Source: Candidatus Uabimicrobium amorphum (lineage in GTDB: Bacteria; Planctomycetota; Uabimicrobiia; Uabimicrobiales; Uabimicrobiaceae). Taken from it: 64,000 nucleotides of DNA. Numbering within the stretch: the first letter of the stretch is position 1; every line of letters begins with the position of its first letter. The stretch covers positions 620,001 through 684,000 of the forward strand of contig NZ_AP019860.1 in assembly GCF_009002475.1 (NCBI RefSeq), given 5' to 3'. Both the position numbers and the translations under genes were made by a program. The notes below the pieces were generated by a model. It saw only the letters and a list, made by a program, of their open reading frames with translations. It was not told the origin of the DNA and did no database searches. Of the stretch, positions 38,079 through 47,646 are shown piece after piece.

Positions 38079-40472
38079 ATGGCGGAATCTTTTATTCGTT
38101 GGTTCAAGGACTTAAGCATTGGAGATGTGCCACAGGTGGGAGGCAAAAATGCCTCCTTAGGAGAGATGTATTGTTCGTTGGTTGATAAAGGCATTGGTAT
38201 TCCTCAGGGGTTCGCAACAACAGCGTCAGCATATCGCTACACATTGGAAAAAACAGGCTTAGACAAAAAAATACGCGAGATACTCAGCGATTTAGATACG
38301 CATGACATTGCGAATTTAAAAGAAAGAGGGCACAAAATTCGTACCCTGATTCGCGGCGTTGATTTTCCCGACGAGGTGAAGGAACAAATCTTTGCGGCTT
38401 ACGATCAACTATGTGAAGAGTATGGGCGCGATACCGATGTGGCGGTTCGTAGTTCGGCAACCGCGGAAGATTTGCCGGACGCGAGTTTTGCGGGACAACA
38501 AGATAGTTTTCTCAATATTCGTGGAAAAGGCGACTTGTTACGTGCCTGCTTGCGTTGTTTTTCTTCTCTTTTTACCGACCGCGCCATTTCTTATCGTGAA
38601 GATAAGGGCTTCGACCATCTTTCTATTGCGTTGTCCATTGGTGTACAAAAAATGGTACGCAGTGACTTGGCGAGTGCGGGGGTGATGTTTTCCATTGATA
38701 CGGAAACGGGCTTTAAAAACGCCGTGCTCATCACTTCTGTGTATGGCCTAGGAGAGATGATTGTTCAAGGAAAAGTCACTCCCGATGAATACTACGTATT
38801 TAAACCGACGTTAAAAAAAGGTTTTCGATCTATTATTTCCAAAGTAGTGGGGTCAAAAAAAATGAAAATGGTCTACGACGACGATGATCGTAACCCCACC
38901 AAGGAAGTACCTGTGTTAAAACATGAACGTGATCGATTCGTTCTAAGCGATGACGAAATTCTGCAACTTGCGAATTGGGCCGTGACCATAGAAGAGCACT
39001 ATTCGGAAAGAGCAGGACGGTTCATGCCCATGGATATCGAATGGGCGAAAGATGGTATTACCGGAGAACTATTTATTGTTCAAGCGCGACCAGAAACGGT
39101 AATATCTCAACGCGATATGACTCATCTTACGCAGTTTAAGATGGTGGAAAAAGGCGAAGTGTTGACCATGGGCCGCGCGGTAGGACAGAAGATTGGTAGC
39201 GGCAAGGCATGTGTCATTCGCAGTCCAAAGGAAATTGCCAAATTTCAAAAAGGTGAGGTTTTGGTCACCGACAATACCGATCCCGATTGGGAACCTATTA
39301 TGAAAATTGCCAGCGCCATTGTCACCAATCGCGGTGGACGTACCAGCCATGCGGCGATTGTGAGTCGCGAGATGGGAATTCCTTGTGTTGTGGCGACCAA
39401 TGACGCCAATGTGAAAATTCAACATGGACAAGAAGTCACCGTGAGCTGTGCAGAAGGAGAAGATGGAAAGGTTTATCGTGGGAAACTACAATACGAAGAA
39501 CACAAAATAGACATCAACAATCTTCCCAAAACCAAAACAAAAATAATGATGAATGTGGGAAATCCCGAAAGTGCGTTTGATTTTTCCTTTTTACCAAGTG
39601 ACGGTGTAGGACTAGCGCGTTTAGAGTTTATCATAAACTCCTATATAAAAATACACCCCCTAGCCCTAATTAATTTTGGTGATATTGAGGACAAAAACCT
39701 ACGCCATGAAATAGAAGATTTAACGCATGGTTACGAAGTGAAAACCGACTTTTTCATTGAACGTATGGCGCAAGGCGTTGCGAAAATTGTCGCCGCTTTT
39801 TACCCCAATCCGGTTATTGTACGCATGAGTGATTTTAAATCGAACGAATATGCCAACTTAATCGCTGGTCATCTCTATGAACCAAAAGAAGAAAATCCGA
39901 TGATCGGTTGGCGTGGAGCTTCTCGTTATTACAGCGAAGCGTATCGCAAAGGCTTTGATTTAGAGTGCCAGGCAATGAAAAAAGTACGTGAAGAGTATGG
40001 CCTCGACAATTTGAAGCTGATGGTACCATTTTGTCGTACCGTAGAAGAGGCCAAAAAAGTGATTGCGGTAATGAAAGAAAATGGCATTGATCAAAAAGAT
40101 TGGGATATTTACGGAATGTGCGAAATTCCCGCCAATGTGATACTTGCAGAGGAGTTTTTGGAAGTCTTTGATGGTTTTAGTATCGGAACCAATGACCTAA
40201 CGCAATTAACACTTGGACTAGATCGCGATTCGGGGTTAGTCGCTGAAATTTTTGATGAACGCAACGAAGCGGTGGTCACTCTGGTAAAAAAAGTCATTGC
40301 CGTGGCCAAAGCAAAAAATAAATACATTGGTATTTGCGGAGATGCGCCGTCAACATACCCTGAGTATTTACGGCTGCTCATCGAAGCGGGCATTGATTCA
40401 ATATCCTTAAGTCCCGATGCTGTTGTTTCCGCGCGTTTAGACGTTACCGAGGCGGAGAAAAATAACGGCTAA
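38079..40472 (+). CDS. ppsA: Phosphoenolpyruvate synthase
   Basis: This 797-residue enzyme converts pyruvate, ATP and water to PEP, AMP and phosphate, the entry step of gluconeogenesis. It has the N-terminal nucleotide-binding domain (VGGKNASLGEM, VAVRSSATAEDLPDASFAGQQDSFLNI), the swivelling phosphohistidine domain with His424 in GGRTSHAAIVSREMGIPCVV, and the C-terminal TIM barrel (SDFKSNEYANL, CEIPANVILAEEF, SIGTNDLTQLTLGLDRDS, GICGDAPS). Length and motifs are complete, and a GGGAGATCTGG site precedes the ATG. It stands alone. Confidence 0.97.
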   Translation: MAESFIRWFKDLSIGDVPQVGGKNASLGEMYCSLVDKGIGIPQGFATTASAYRYTLEKTGLDKKIREILSDLDTHDIANLKERGHKIRTLIRGVDFPDEVKEQIFAAYDQLCEEYGRDTDVAVRSSATAEDLPDASFAGQQDSFLNIRGKGDLLRACLRCFSSLFTDRAISYREDKGFDHLSIALSIGVQKMVRSDLASAGVMFSIDTETGFKNAVLITSVYGLGEMIVQGKVTPDEYYVFKPTLKKGFRSIISKVVGSKKMKMVYDDDDRNPTKEVPVLKHERDRFVLSDDEILQLANWAVTIEEHYSERAGRFMPMDIEWAKDGITGELFIVQARPETVISQRDMTHLTQFKMVEKGEVLTMGRAVGQKIGSGKACVIRSPKEIAKFQKGEVLVTDNTDPDWEPIMKIASAIVTNRGGRTSHAAIVSREMGIPCVVATNDANVKIQHGQEVTVSCAEGEDGKVYRGKLQYEEHKIDINNLPKTKTKIMMNVGNPESAFDFSFLPSDGVGLARLEFIINSYIKIHPLALINFGDIEDKNLRHEIEDLTHGYEVKTDFFIERMAQGVAKIVAAFYPNPVIVRMSDFKSNEYANLIAGHLYEPKEENPMIGWRGASRYYSEAYRKGFDLECQAMKKVREEYGLDNLKLMVPFCRTVEEAKKVIAVMKENGIDQKDWDIYGMCEIPANVILAEEFLEVFDGFSIGTNDLTQLTLGLDRDSGLVAEIFDERNEAVVTLVKKVIAVAKAKNKYIGICGDAPSTYPEYLRLLIEAGIDSISLSPDAVVSARLDVTEAEKNNG

Positions 40473-40503
40473 AGCTTTTACAAAAACCACACCTCACACA
40501 ACA

Positions 40504-40528
40504 GGGCGGACACGAATAGAGTCCGCCC
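40504..40528. repeat. GGGCGGAC hairpin, related to the 35.6 kb element
   Basis: An eight-base perfect stem (GGGCGGAC and GTCCGCCC) with a nine-base loop, 31 bases after the ppsA stop. The sequence resembles the ends of the element at 35611-35725. No T-run follows, so it is more likely a dispersed repeat than a classical terminator, though it may do both jobs. Confidence 0.5.
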
Positions 40529-40620
40529 GCCCCCAAAATATTGTGTTTATTTTTGTGAATTGCCTCTTTGCGTAATATACTTTACCAAAGAAGGAAATCT
40601 CAAAAATAGATGGGAGTGGT

Positions 40621-43002
40621 ATGAATAGTGAAGATTTAAAATTAGAAATTCAGCGAATTTACTCTATACTTCTCAAAGAAATGAGAAGAAATCAGCGTCT
40701 GCACCGCTGTTCAGACCAAGAAATTTCTGATCTAATTTCTGATCACGTGAAGAGAAAACATGCTATTCGCGATCAAATCGCAACAGAGAAAGAGTTCGAA
40801 ACATTACTACAAAAAATAAAAGCAACTTCGCGATTCGCGAAACCCTTTGGGGAAGAATGGGCGGGTTTCCGCGATTTTCGTGTATGCCGTAAGGTCTATG
40901 AAACAGAAGATATGTGCTCTTTGTATTTAGCTCCTTGTGATAGCTCTTCACTACCTTGCTTTTCGCCGGGGGCTTACCTTATAACGCAAGTTGCGATTCG
41001 CAACCAAAAACCCGCCATACGTTGTTACTACGTTGCAAACGCACCAAATCCTTACTATTATCACATTATCGTAGAACGCAAGGAATTTGGGCATGTATCT
41101 AACTTTTTTATCGACCACTTGCAAATAGGAGAGCGCATACAAATAAAAGCTCCGGGGGGGCGTATAGAAATAGTTCCCAGCAAGTCATATGTGTTTGTTG
41201 CCACAGGTTTTGGTATCGCACCAGTTTTGAGTATGCTAGAAACACTGTGTACTTCGAAAACAACGGCGACTATTTGGGTCTTTTATGGAGTGGACCACAG
41301 TCGTTCTCATCCGTTTCGTGAAGAGTTAAAAAAATTTGCCCAGCATCCCAACATTCATATCATAACATGCTATGAAAATCCCCAAGGACAGGATATAAAA
41401 GGTAAAGATTATGATTATGCTGGTGATATCAATGTCGAATTACTCACCGAAGTTTTACCATCTTTGGCGGAAACGGTTTTTTATGTTTTTGCTCCCCCCA
41501 AAGAGCAATACTTGTTACGGAGTTTACTCGAAGAGGTAGAGATAGACGAAAAAAACGTTTTTTACGAGGTTTTTGGAGCGGCGAGTGTCAAAAAGGTAGC
41601 TCGTGTAATTGCCACAGAAAGTGTTGCCACAAAAAGCCAAAAAATCCCCGCGAAACCAAAAAAAGAACAACAGAAAGTTCCCACGAAAAAAGCAAAAGTG
41701 CCGAAAACACAAGAGTACATACAAAATTCGGAATCGTGGCTGAGCGATGACGCAGGACGGCCTGGGCCACTAGAGTGGTTTAGCGTTTACTTTGTTCCTC
41801 TACTGAAGTTAGCACAAAAAACCATCGGGTTACATTTTGTTTTGGTGGTTCATTTTTTTGACACTACTCTAAAAGTGATCGGTAATTATATAAATAGCAT
41901 CTACTACTCATGGAGAATGTTTTGGACGTTACGTCGTAAGCAACAACGCCAAAAAGGTTCACAAAGCGAATATCTCGTTGCAGATCTTTTTCACGCACGC
42001 ATTCTACTGTCGAAAATATTTCACTTTCGCGGTTTTTATCTCGAAGACTTCGAGTTGAGCGAGTCTCAGCAGCAGCAAATTACTTCGAATTTCCAACTAA
42101 AAGAAGTAATTGAAGTGCGTAGGCACCTCGAACAAATGCGCCAAGATTTAGATATATTAACGAATGAACAAACACTACAAACCGCCAAAAGTTCCCTATC
42201 ATCTTTCTTGTTTTCTTATATTCCAAATCCCTTTGAACTGATTTCTGCGTGGAAAGACTGGTGTATCATCGCTTTTGTTTTACGCTATCGTCGCGAGGAA
42301 GTGGAGAAAATGTATGTCGAATTCGTCGCAAGTTATCGACAATCGATCGATATTTTAGGGAATGCAGATGTTGTAGAATACAATAATCACGAACGCAAGA
42401 TGAAAGAGCGTCTTGGTGAGAAAATCGTTTTGAGCAACTCTCTTAAAGACGGGATCGAAGACAATAAAAAGAAAATACAACGCTTGATATACGCTTTGGC
42501 AAATCCCCACTACCTTTTAACTCCGTCTAAATGGCCGCGTAAAGACTTACTTCGCGAAATTTTTCTGGGGCAAGAGGATAACTGCCATACTATTTACTTT
42601 GTGGAGCTGGAAAGGTATTTATTTTACGAAATAAAAACAGCTTTGCTGAAAGAGGGGATAAAGGTAAGTGCGCAGCCTCAGAAGATATTCAACGAGCACA
42701 AAAGTTTTCTACAACCAGCCAAAAAAATACAAGTTCTATACAGGCCAGACTATGATGCGACCGTTTACTTTGCAAAATCGAATAAGGTCGTAGGATGGGA
42801 CGGACATAACTCACTCCTGGAACTGGCGGAAGGAAACGATATTTTTATGGAATCTGGCTGTCGCGCTGGAAACTGTCATGCCTGTCAAGTTACAATTAAA
42901 GAAGGGACGGTTATACATACGTCTGATCATGATGAGTTACCGGAAGGCCAGTGTTTGGCATGTATTGCGATTCCCAAGGGGTCTATCACTATTGATGCGT
43001 AG
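40621..43002 (+). CDS. FAD/NAD(P) reductase fused through a long helical region to a [2Fe-2S] ferredoxin
   Basis: A 793-residue protein. A helical N-terminus (about 1-85) precedes a ferredoxin-NADP-reductase-like module: FAD-binding RCYYVANAPN (about 139-148) and nucleotide-binding VATGFGIAPVLSML. A Lys/Pro-rich hinge (about 345-370) leads to about 330 residues of unfamiliar helical sequence. The C-terminus is a plant-type ferredoxin with cluster ligands C747, C752, C755 and probably C781. Electrons would pass from NAD(P)H through FAD to the cluster and an acceptor, as in reductase components of oxygenases. The middle region is unusual and may carry a membrane-associated or partner-binding role. 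The acceptor is unknown. Confidence 0.85.
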   Translation: MNSEDLKLEIQRIYSILLKEMRRNQRLHRCSDQEISDLISDHVKRKHAIRDQIATEKEFETLLQKIKATSRFAKPFGEEWAGFRDFRVCRKVYETEDMCSLYLAPCDSSSLPCFSPGAYLITQVAIRNQKPAIRCYYVANAPNPYYYHIIVERKEFGHVSNFFIDHLQIGERIQIKAPGGRIEIVPSKSYVFVATGFGIAPVLSMLETLCTSKTTATIWVFYGVDHSRSHPFREELKKFAQHPNIHIITCYENPQGQDIKGKDYDYAGDINVELLTEVLPSLAETVFYVFAPPKEQYLLRSLLEEVEIDEKNVFYEVFGAASVKKVARVIATESVATKSQKIPAKPKKEQQKVPTKKAKVPKTQEYIQNSESWLSDDAGRPGPLEWFSVYFVPLLKLAQKTIGLHFVLVVHFFDTTLKVIGNYINSIYYSWRMFWTLRRKQQRQKGSQSEYLVADLFHARILLSKIFHFRGFYLEDFELSESQQQQITSNFQLKEVIEVRRHLEQMRQDLDILTNEQTLQTAKSSLSSFLFSYIPNPFELISAWKDWCIIAFVLRYRREEVEKMYVEFVASYRQSIDILGNADVVEYNNHERKMKERLGEKIVLSNSLKDGIEDNKKKIQRLIYALANPHYLLTPSKWPRKDLLREIFLGQEDNCHTIYFVELERYLFYEIKTALLKEGIKVSAQPQKIFNEHKSFLQPAKKIQVLYRPDYDATVYFAKSNKVVGWDGHNSLLELAEGNDIFMESGCRAGNCHACQVTIKEGTVIHTSDHDELPEGQCLACIAIPKGSITIDA

Positions 43003-43228
43003 ATCATGGAAGAAAACTTATTTCTCTTGAACATGGTTGTATTTTATCTGACGGTTTGCACCTACTTTCGACGCGAAAAATGTTCCATCCGATACGAAAT
43101 AAACTACATCCGCTCTAGGATTTTATTTTTGCTAGCGTTTCAAAATTGCTAGAAAAAAATAGTGCAATGTGATAGTTTTGTAGAAATGACTAAAAATCCG
43201 TTGTTGTTACTTGAGAGGAAATTTTATT

Positions 43229-44371
43229 TTGAAACGGTTGTTTTTTCTCGTACTAGGTATGTTTACTATGGGCAGTAGTGCCTTTATGATTGCAGGACTT
43301 CTCCCGGAAATAGGAAAAACCATCGGCCAATCCATCTCCATCACTGGGCAAGGAATTACGGCCTTTAGTTTAACCTATCTTATTTCCGCACCGGTTTTTT
43401 CGATGATGTTTTCCAACCGTTCGGCAAAACAAACACTCAAAGTCGCACTATTTGTTTTTATTCTCGGAAATGTTCTCACCTTGTTTGCCGAAAACTTGTT
43501 GCTCTTTATTATCGGTCGCGTGATCACAGGCTTAGGTGCAGGGATATTTAACCCTCTAGTGGTGAGTATTGCCATCGAGCTAGGTGATCCAGGCAAAAAA
43601 GGCAAAACTTTGAGCTTAATTTGGGGAGCAAATAGCGCCGGTGTGGTTTTTGGTGTACCTTTGGGAGTTTATATTTCGCAACAATTTGCGTGGCAGTATT
43701 CCATTGGCTTTGTTGCGGCTTTTGCCTTTATTGTGTTGCTGGGCTTTTCCATACAAAGAACCGAGATCAAAGCGTCGACACCGTCTTCTAAGTCGGAAAG
43801 GTTTCGCTTACTCTTCGATAAAAATGTGCTTGCCGTTATTGGGGTAACATGCTTTACATGTTTGGTCGGAACGGGTTTGTATTCGTATATTTCGCTCATT
43901 CACTCGGGTTCCCCGCATGCACTTCCCACAATTTTGCTTTTATGGGGCTTTGGTGGCTTTATCGGCAGTTCGTTCATAGGTTCCGTGGTAGATAAAACGC
44001 AGAATCCTCAAGGAGTTATGGCCTCTTTAATTGCTGGATTAGCTCTCACATTTGTTATTTTACCTTACTTGATCGAAATTCCCTATGTGGGACTAGTTCC
44101 GTTTTTTGTATGGGGGGTTATGGGCTGGGCCACGGTGACACCACAACAATACGTGCTTTTTGAGCTACATGAAAAGCAAAAAGCCCTTCTTTCGGCACTC
44201 AATTCTTCGGCCATTGGATTGGGAGCATCGATGGGAACTGCACTGTGGGCAATGGTCATTGCCAGTGGTGTTGATCAAAAAAATCTTCCGTTTTGTGGAG
44301 CAGCGGTGTTGGGTGTTGTGTTCCTCGGTCAAATTTTACTCATGCAACGTTTAAAAAGAAAGGGGGCATAA
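43229..44371 (+). CDS. MFS transporter (efflux type)
   Basis: A 380-residue, 12-TM major facilitator. The start is taken as TTG at 43229, nine bases after GAGAGGAA; there is no ATG at the right place. Typical features are GRVITGLGAGIFNPLVVSIAIEL in the TM4-5 region and SLIWGANSAGVVFGVPLGVYISQ in TM5, as in drug and sugar efflux (DHA1/AraJ-like) proteins. Its TAA overlaps the ATG of the ATP-grasp gene (TAATG), so the pair is translated together. The cargo is likely the product of the ligase (inference, by analogy to bacilysin BacD/BacE). Confidence 0.9.
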   Translation: MKRLFFLVLGMFTMGSSAFMIAGLLPEIGKTIGQSISITGQGITAFSLTYLISAPVFSMMFSNRSAKQTLKVALFVFILGNVLTLFAENLLLFIIGRVITGLGAGIFNPLVVSIAIELGDPGKKGKTLSLIWGANSAGVVFGVPLGVYISQQFAWQYSIGFVAAFAFIVLLGFSIQRTEIKASTPSSKSERFRLLFDKNVLAVIGVTCFTCLVGTGLYSYISLIHSGSPHALPTILLLWGFGGFIGSSFIGSVVDKTQNPQGVMASLIAGLALTFVILPYLIEIPYVGLVPFFVWGVMGWATVTPQQYVLFELHEKQKALLSALNSSAIGLGASMGTALWAMVIASGVDQKNLPFCGAAVLGVVFLGQILLMQRLKRKGA

Positions 44372-45603
44372 TGCAAAGTCCCATTGTCATTGTTGATCCG
44401 CGTTCCTCTGGTGTTGAACTTGCCCCGGCGTTTAAGGCACGTGGTATTCCAGCAATCGCCGTTACTTTTAAACCTTTGAAGGAGCGCGCGGGATTTGGAA
44501 CCGAAGTGGATACCAGTGATTTTTCACAGGTGATACCTGTACAAGACAATCTTGTCGAAATTTTGCGTCCATATAACCCACTTGGATTTATTCCTGGCGC
44601 GGAAAAAGGCGTTCCTTTGGCGAATGAACTGGCGGAAAAACTGACTCCAAAATTCGCCAACGATCCCAAAAATGCCCTCAATCGTTTGCATAAGGCACAA
44701 ATGCAGCAAGCGTTACGCGAGGCAGGGGTTCCCAATTTAAAAACTCTTGATACATCGTCTGAAGTACAAGTAGAGTCGTGGTTAAAAGATAACAATTTAC
44801 AAAAAGCACCTCTTATCATCAAACCACCTATTTCTGCGGGGAGCGAGAAGGTGTACCATATTGCGGCAGGTGGCGATTGGAGAAAAATATTTAACGACAT
44901 CCTGGCGAATCCTTCCAACCTTACCGGCGAACTGAATGAATCTGCCGTTATTCAAGAACTTGCTGTTGGCCCCGAATTTTCAGTGGGAACGGTAAGTGCC
45001 AATGGCAAACACTACCTTGCTCATTTAATCAAATATAACAAAATCGCCTTCAATGGACGCGAGACCATTTACGATCATGTAGAGTTCGTTCCTTTCACCG
45101 AAGAAACCTACGGGGAAATATTTGATTTTGCCAAAGCAGCATTAGAGGCCTTAGGTGTTTTTTGGGGAGCATCGCATAATGAAGTGATGCTCACCAAGGA
45201 TGGACCACGCCTTATTGAGTCTGTACCGCGAATGACCGGAGGTCCGGTAGTGGGCTTTGCACGCGAGGCCACCGGAAGTAGTCAAGCCGACAAACTTGTC
45301 GAAGCGTATCTTGATGGAGATATTGCTCAGAAAGAGTACAAACTTAAAAAGACCGTCGTTCCTGTTTTTTTGAGGTCTGCTACCGGAGGAAAAGTAACAA
45401 ACGCCGAAGTTTTTGACGATGTCGCTAAACTTCCGACCTTGTTTCAGAGGCACATCTGGTTCAAAAACGGTGACACCATACCACAAACAATTGATTACTT
45501 GACAAGTATTGGAATCGTTGCTTTATCAGGAGACCGCGAGGCGGTGTTTGAGGACTATACAAAAATTCGCGAAATGGAGTCGAGACTACATGTGGAAGTG
45601 TAA
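44371..45603 (+). CDS. ATP-grasp ligase (amino-acid ligase-like)
   Basis: The ATG at 44371 has an AGGGGGC site and overlaps the exporter stop; the frame extends further upstream but without support. The 410-residue product has an N-terminal domain (SPIVIVDPRSSGVELAPAFKARGIPAIAV), and an ATP-grasp core: KAQMQQALREAGVPNLKT, PLIIKPPISAGSEKVYHI, VIQELAVGPEFSVGTV and a metal-binding region NEVMLTKDGPRLIESVPRMTGGPVVGF. ATP-grasp enzymes of this kind join a carboxylate to an amine through an acyl-phosphate. The coupling to an MFS exporter suggests a secreted dipeptide-like or modified amino acid. The substrates cannot be told. Confidence 0.87.
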   Translation: MQSPIVIVDPRSSGVELAPAFKARGIPAIAVTFKPLKERAGFGTEVDTSDFSQVIPVQDNLVEILRPYNPLGFIPGAEKGVPLANELAEKLTPKFANDPKNALNRLHKAQMQQALREAGVPNLKTLDTSSEVQVESWLKDNNLQKAPLIIKPPISAGSEKVYHIAAGGDWRKIFNDILANPSNLTGELNESAVIQELAVGPEFSVGTVSANGKHYLAHLIKYNKIAFNGRETIYDHVEFVPFTEETYGEIFDFAKAALEALGVFWGASHNEVMLTKDGPRLIESVPRMTGGPVVGFAREATGSSQADKLVEAYLDGDIAQKEYKLKKTVVPVFLRSATGGKVTNAEVFDDVAKLPTLFQRHIWFKNGDTIPQTIDYLTSIGIVALSGDREAVFEDYTKIREMESRLHVEV

Positions 45604-45629
45604 TCACGTATGCTGATGACATCGCGCAG

Positions 45630-46223
45630 CTATTGTATACGCTCGTAGACACTTATTCCTTCGCCCATCCACATATGAGGGGCCTTAATGGACTTGAACG
45701 CTTCGACAAATTTTCCAGTTCTTTTGCGATTGTATGCAAAACCAACTTGTTGTAATTTTTGTTTCCAATATCTTTTTGGTTGTTCGTTGACGTGGTGATG
45801 GCCTCCTTGGAAAGGTGGGGCTGCTGAAAGTAAGAGCGTGTCGCTAAATTGAGTAATATTATGCAAAAACGTCATCACAAATTCAGGTGGAATGTGCTCC
45901 GCGACTTCCAGACACAGCGCCACATCGAATTTCCCACGTTCATTGGAAAATGGTGTGGTGAGGTCTTGTACTTGTATTTCAATGGGATATGAATTCTCTA
46001 TGCAAGGTTGTACGCCGTCAATGGATAAAACTTCGACATTGTTTTTTAAAAAGAAATAGCTATATACACCGCAACCGCATCCTATGTCTACTAGACTTAA
46101 AGGACGGAATTGTTGGAGTAACAACTTGACAATTACGCTTGCAGAGGCTACATATTTTTCGTTGTTTTTTCCCCACTCACGGAAAAAATCAACATTGTAA
46201 ATTTCAGGTAAGTCAGGCATCAT
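45630..46223 (-). CDS. Class I SAM-dependent methyltransferase
   Basis: A 197-residue methyltransferase of the Methyltransf_23/11 type: motif I LSLVDIGCGCGVYSYFFLKN, acidic VLSIDGV, QVQDLTTPF and FDVALCLEVAEHIPPEF. The length is at the short end, as it consists almost only of the core. It is convergent with the ATP-grasp gene, only 26 bases away, so its role need not be related. No good ribosome site is seen before either of the two adjacent ATGs. Confidence 0.85.
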   Translation of the reverse strand: MMPDLPEIYNVDFFREWGKNNEKYVASASVIVKLLLQQFRPLSLVDIGCGCGVYSYFFLKNNVEVLSIDGVQPCIENSYPIEIQVQDLTTPFSNERGKFDVALCLEVAEHIPPEFVMTFLHNITQFSDTLLLSAAPPFQGGHHHVNEQPKRYWKQKLQQVGFAYNRKRTGKFVEAFKSIKAPHMWMGEGISVYERIQ

Positions 46224-46337
46224 AAGATTTCAACTAAGTAAATGTAAATAAAACGTAAGAATGAGAACATTATAACTTTGTAAATTCGTTTTGGCAAAAC
46301 CACAGAGAGAAATTATAAAACAACATAGGATTTTAGC

Positions 46338-47531
46338 ATGAAAAAAAATATTCTTTCGAAGGTGATTTTCACAACTTTAATACTGTCTTTTTTTTGCAGT
46401 GTTTGTATTGCCGCCCTTGGAATCGCGGCCAAAAACAACTTTATAGAAACAATGCCCTACCACAAATACCGCGGTATGTCCTTCGGTTTTTCGGCGGAAC
46501 ATATCATTACTTTTTACGTGAATATGGAAGACGCTCGCAATTGGTCTGAAATCTGTATGTGGGATCTTTATCCATGGGATAAACGCTACCAAATAAAAAA
46601 CAGAGATGTCGCGTGTATAAAACAGTTGCAAAATATTTGGGGCGGCAATCTCACAAGATCTAAAGCCATCACATTTGAGTTGTTGTCTGGTTTTGAACAA
46701 GTCACGAAATTAGATTTGTCATATTTGGATGTAAACTCTACGACGTCTATCTCACCGTTGCCGCATTTAAAATATCTGCGATTGTGCAATACTCGATTTA
46801 GCGACGGCAATTGGAGTTTTTTATCATCGTTAACGAATTTAACAGCTTTGTATCTCAATAGTACGCAAATATCAGACGAGGATTTGCGATATTTGTCGGT
46901 TTTAAACAAGCTCGAAATTCTGTGTCTCGATGGGACAAAAATATCCGACGCTGGGTTAAAATACTTAGCTAACTTGAGTAACATTCGTGTCTTATCTCTC
47001 GATGGCACAAAAATATCCAACAACGGATTGCAATACCTGTCTAAACTCAAGAATATCCAATATCTGTCACTCTCCTACACGAATGTTTCTGACGCAGGTT
47101 TACAGCACTTAGCTTTATTACCATTGCTTCGCGAAGTCCATTTGAAATATTGTCATATAACCAAAAAGGAATTGTACAATTTGAAAAGGGTGGAGGTTCT
47201 TAACCTCGCAAATTGCAATATAAGTGGGGCGCGATTTTCTGCTTTTCATAAGCTAGACGTGTTGTGTCTTGATGGCAAAAAAACAAATCTTGATCAACAG
47301 ATGATATCCGATTTAGCAAAAATAGACACTTTGCGCGAAATCTACACCGAATTGTATGAGGAACAATATCAGGAAATCTTACAAAAATGGAGAAGACATC
47401 TGCCATCTGTCGAAATATTCAAAGGCTCCATTCCGCGAGATATCAATACCTTTATTGAAAAAAACATAAAAGTATTTGCCGCTGCCATCGGTGTAAAGCC
47501 ACGTAAAAGCAATAGTATTTACAAATATTAG
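46338..47531 (+). CDS. Secreted or anchored leucine-rich-repeat protein
   Basis: A 397-residue protein with an N-terminal signal or anchor (about 6-30) and about eight LRR units of the bacterial type with the phrase LxxLxxLSLDGTKISDAGLKYLAxL (about 120-300). The repeats resemble planctomycete LRR proteins. The C-terminal 90 residues are helical. It presumably acts outside the cytoplasm as a binding scaffold. No enzyme motif is visible. Confidence 0.85.
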   Translation: MKKNILSKVIFTTLILSFFCSVCIAALGIAAKNNFIETMPYHKYRGMSFGFSAEHIITFYVNMEDARNWSEICMWDLYPWDKRYQIKNRDVACIKQLQNIWGGNLTRSKAITFELLSGFEQVTKLDLSYLDVNSTTSISPLPHLKYLRLCNTRFSDGNWSFLSSLTNLTALYLNSTQISDEDLRYLSVLNKLEILCLDGTKISDAGLKYLANLSNIRVLSLDGTKISNNGLQYLSKLKNIQYLSLSYTNVSDAGLQHLALLPLLREVHLKYCHITKKELYNLKRVEVLNLANCNISGARFSAFHKLDVLCLDGKKTNLDQQMISDLAKIDTLREIYTELYEEQYQEILQKWRRHLPSVEIFKGSIPRDINTFIEKNIKVFAAAIGVKPRKSNSIYKY

Positions 47532-47549
47532 GGCGTACCATACGCCCTA
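47529..47549 (+). terminator. Hairpin starting at the LRR stop codon
   Basis: TAGGGCGTA, loop CCA, then TACGCCCTA: a nine-base perfect stem whose first three bases are the LRR stop codon. No U-tract follows, so termination strength is uncertain. Confidence 0.5.
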
Positions 47550-47592
47550 GCGTTTAATCGTGACCTTGACCAAAATTTTAAAGGAGATTTTC

Positions 47593-47646
47593 ATGCAATT
47601 AAATCATGAAAAACTTGATGGTTATAAGCTAGCGCTCGATGTGTAA
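47593..47646 (+). pseudogene. Remnant of a four-helix-bundle (23S rRNA intervening-sequence-type) gene
   Basis: A strong AAAGGAG site and an ATG lead into 17 codons reading MQLNHEKLDGYKLALDV and then stop. HEKLDxYxLAL is the usual N-terminus of four-helix-bundle proteins of about 120 residues. Everything after it is missing: the frame runs into the 3' end of the opposing kinase gene, which it overlaps by 37 bases at most (1-18 of those coding for the kinase tail). The remnant suggests a deletion that joined the two. Confidence 0.5.

Noticed and set aside
43006..43152. A 48-codon frame after the reductase gene (MEENLFLLNMVVF...).
   Set aside because: No ribosome site and no recognisable family; it may be chance.
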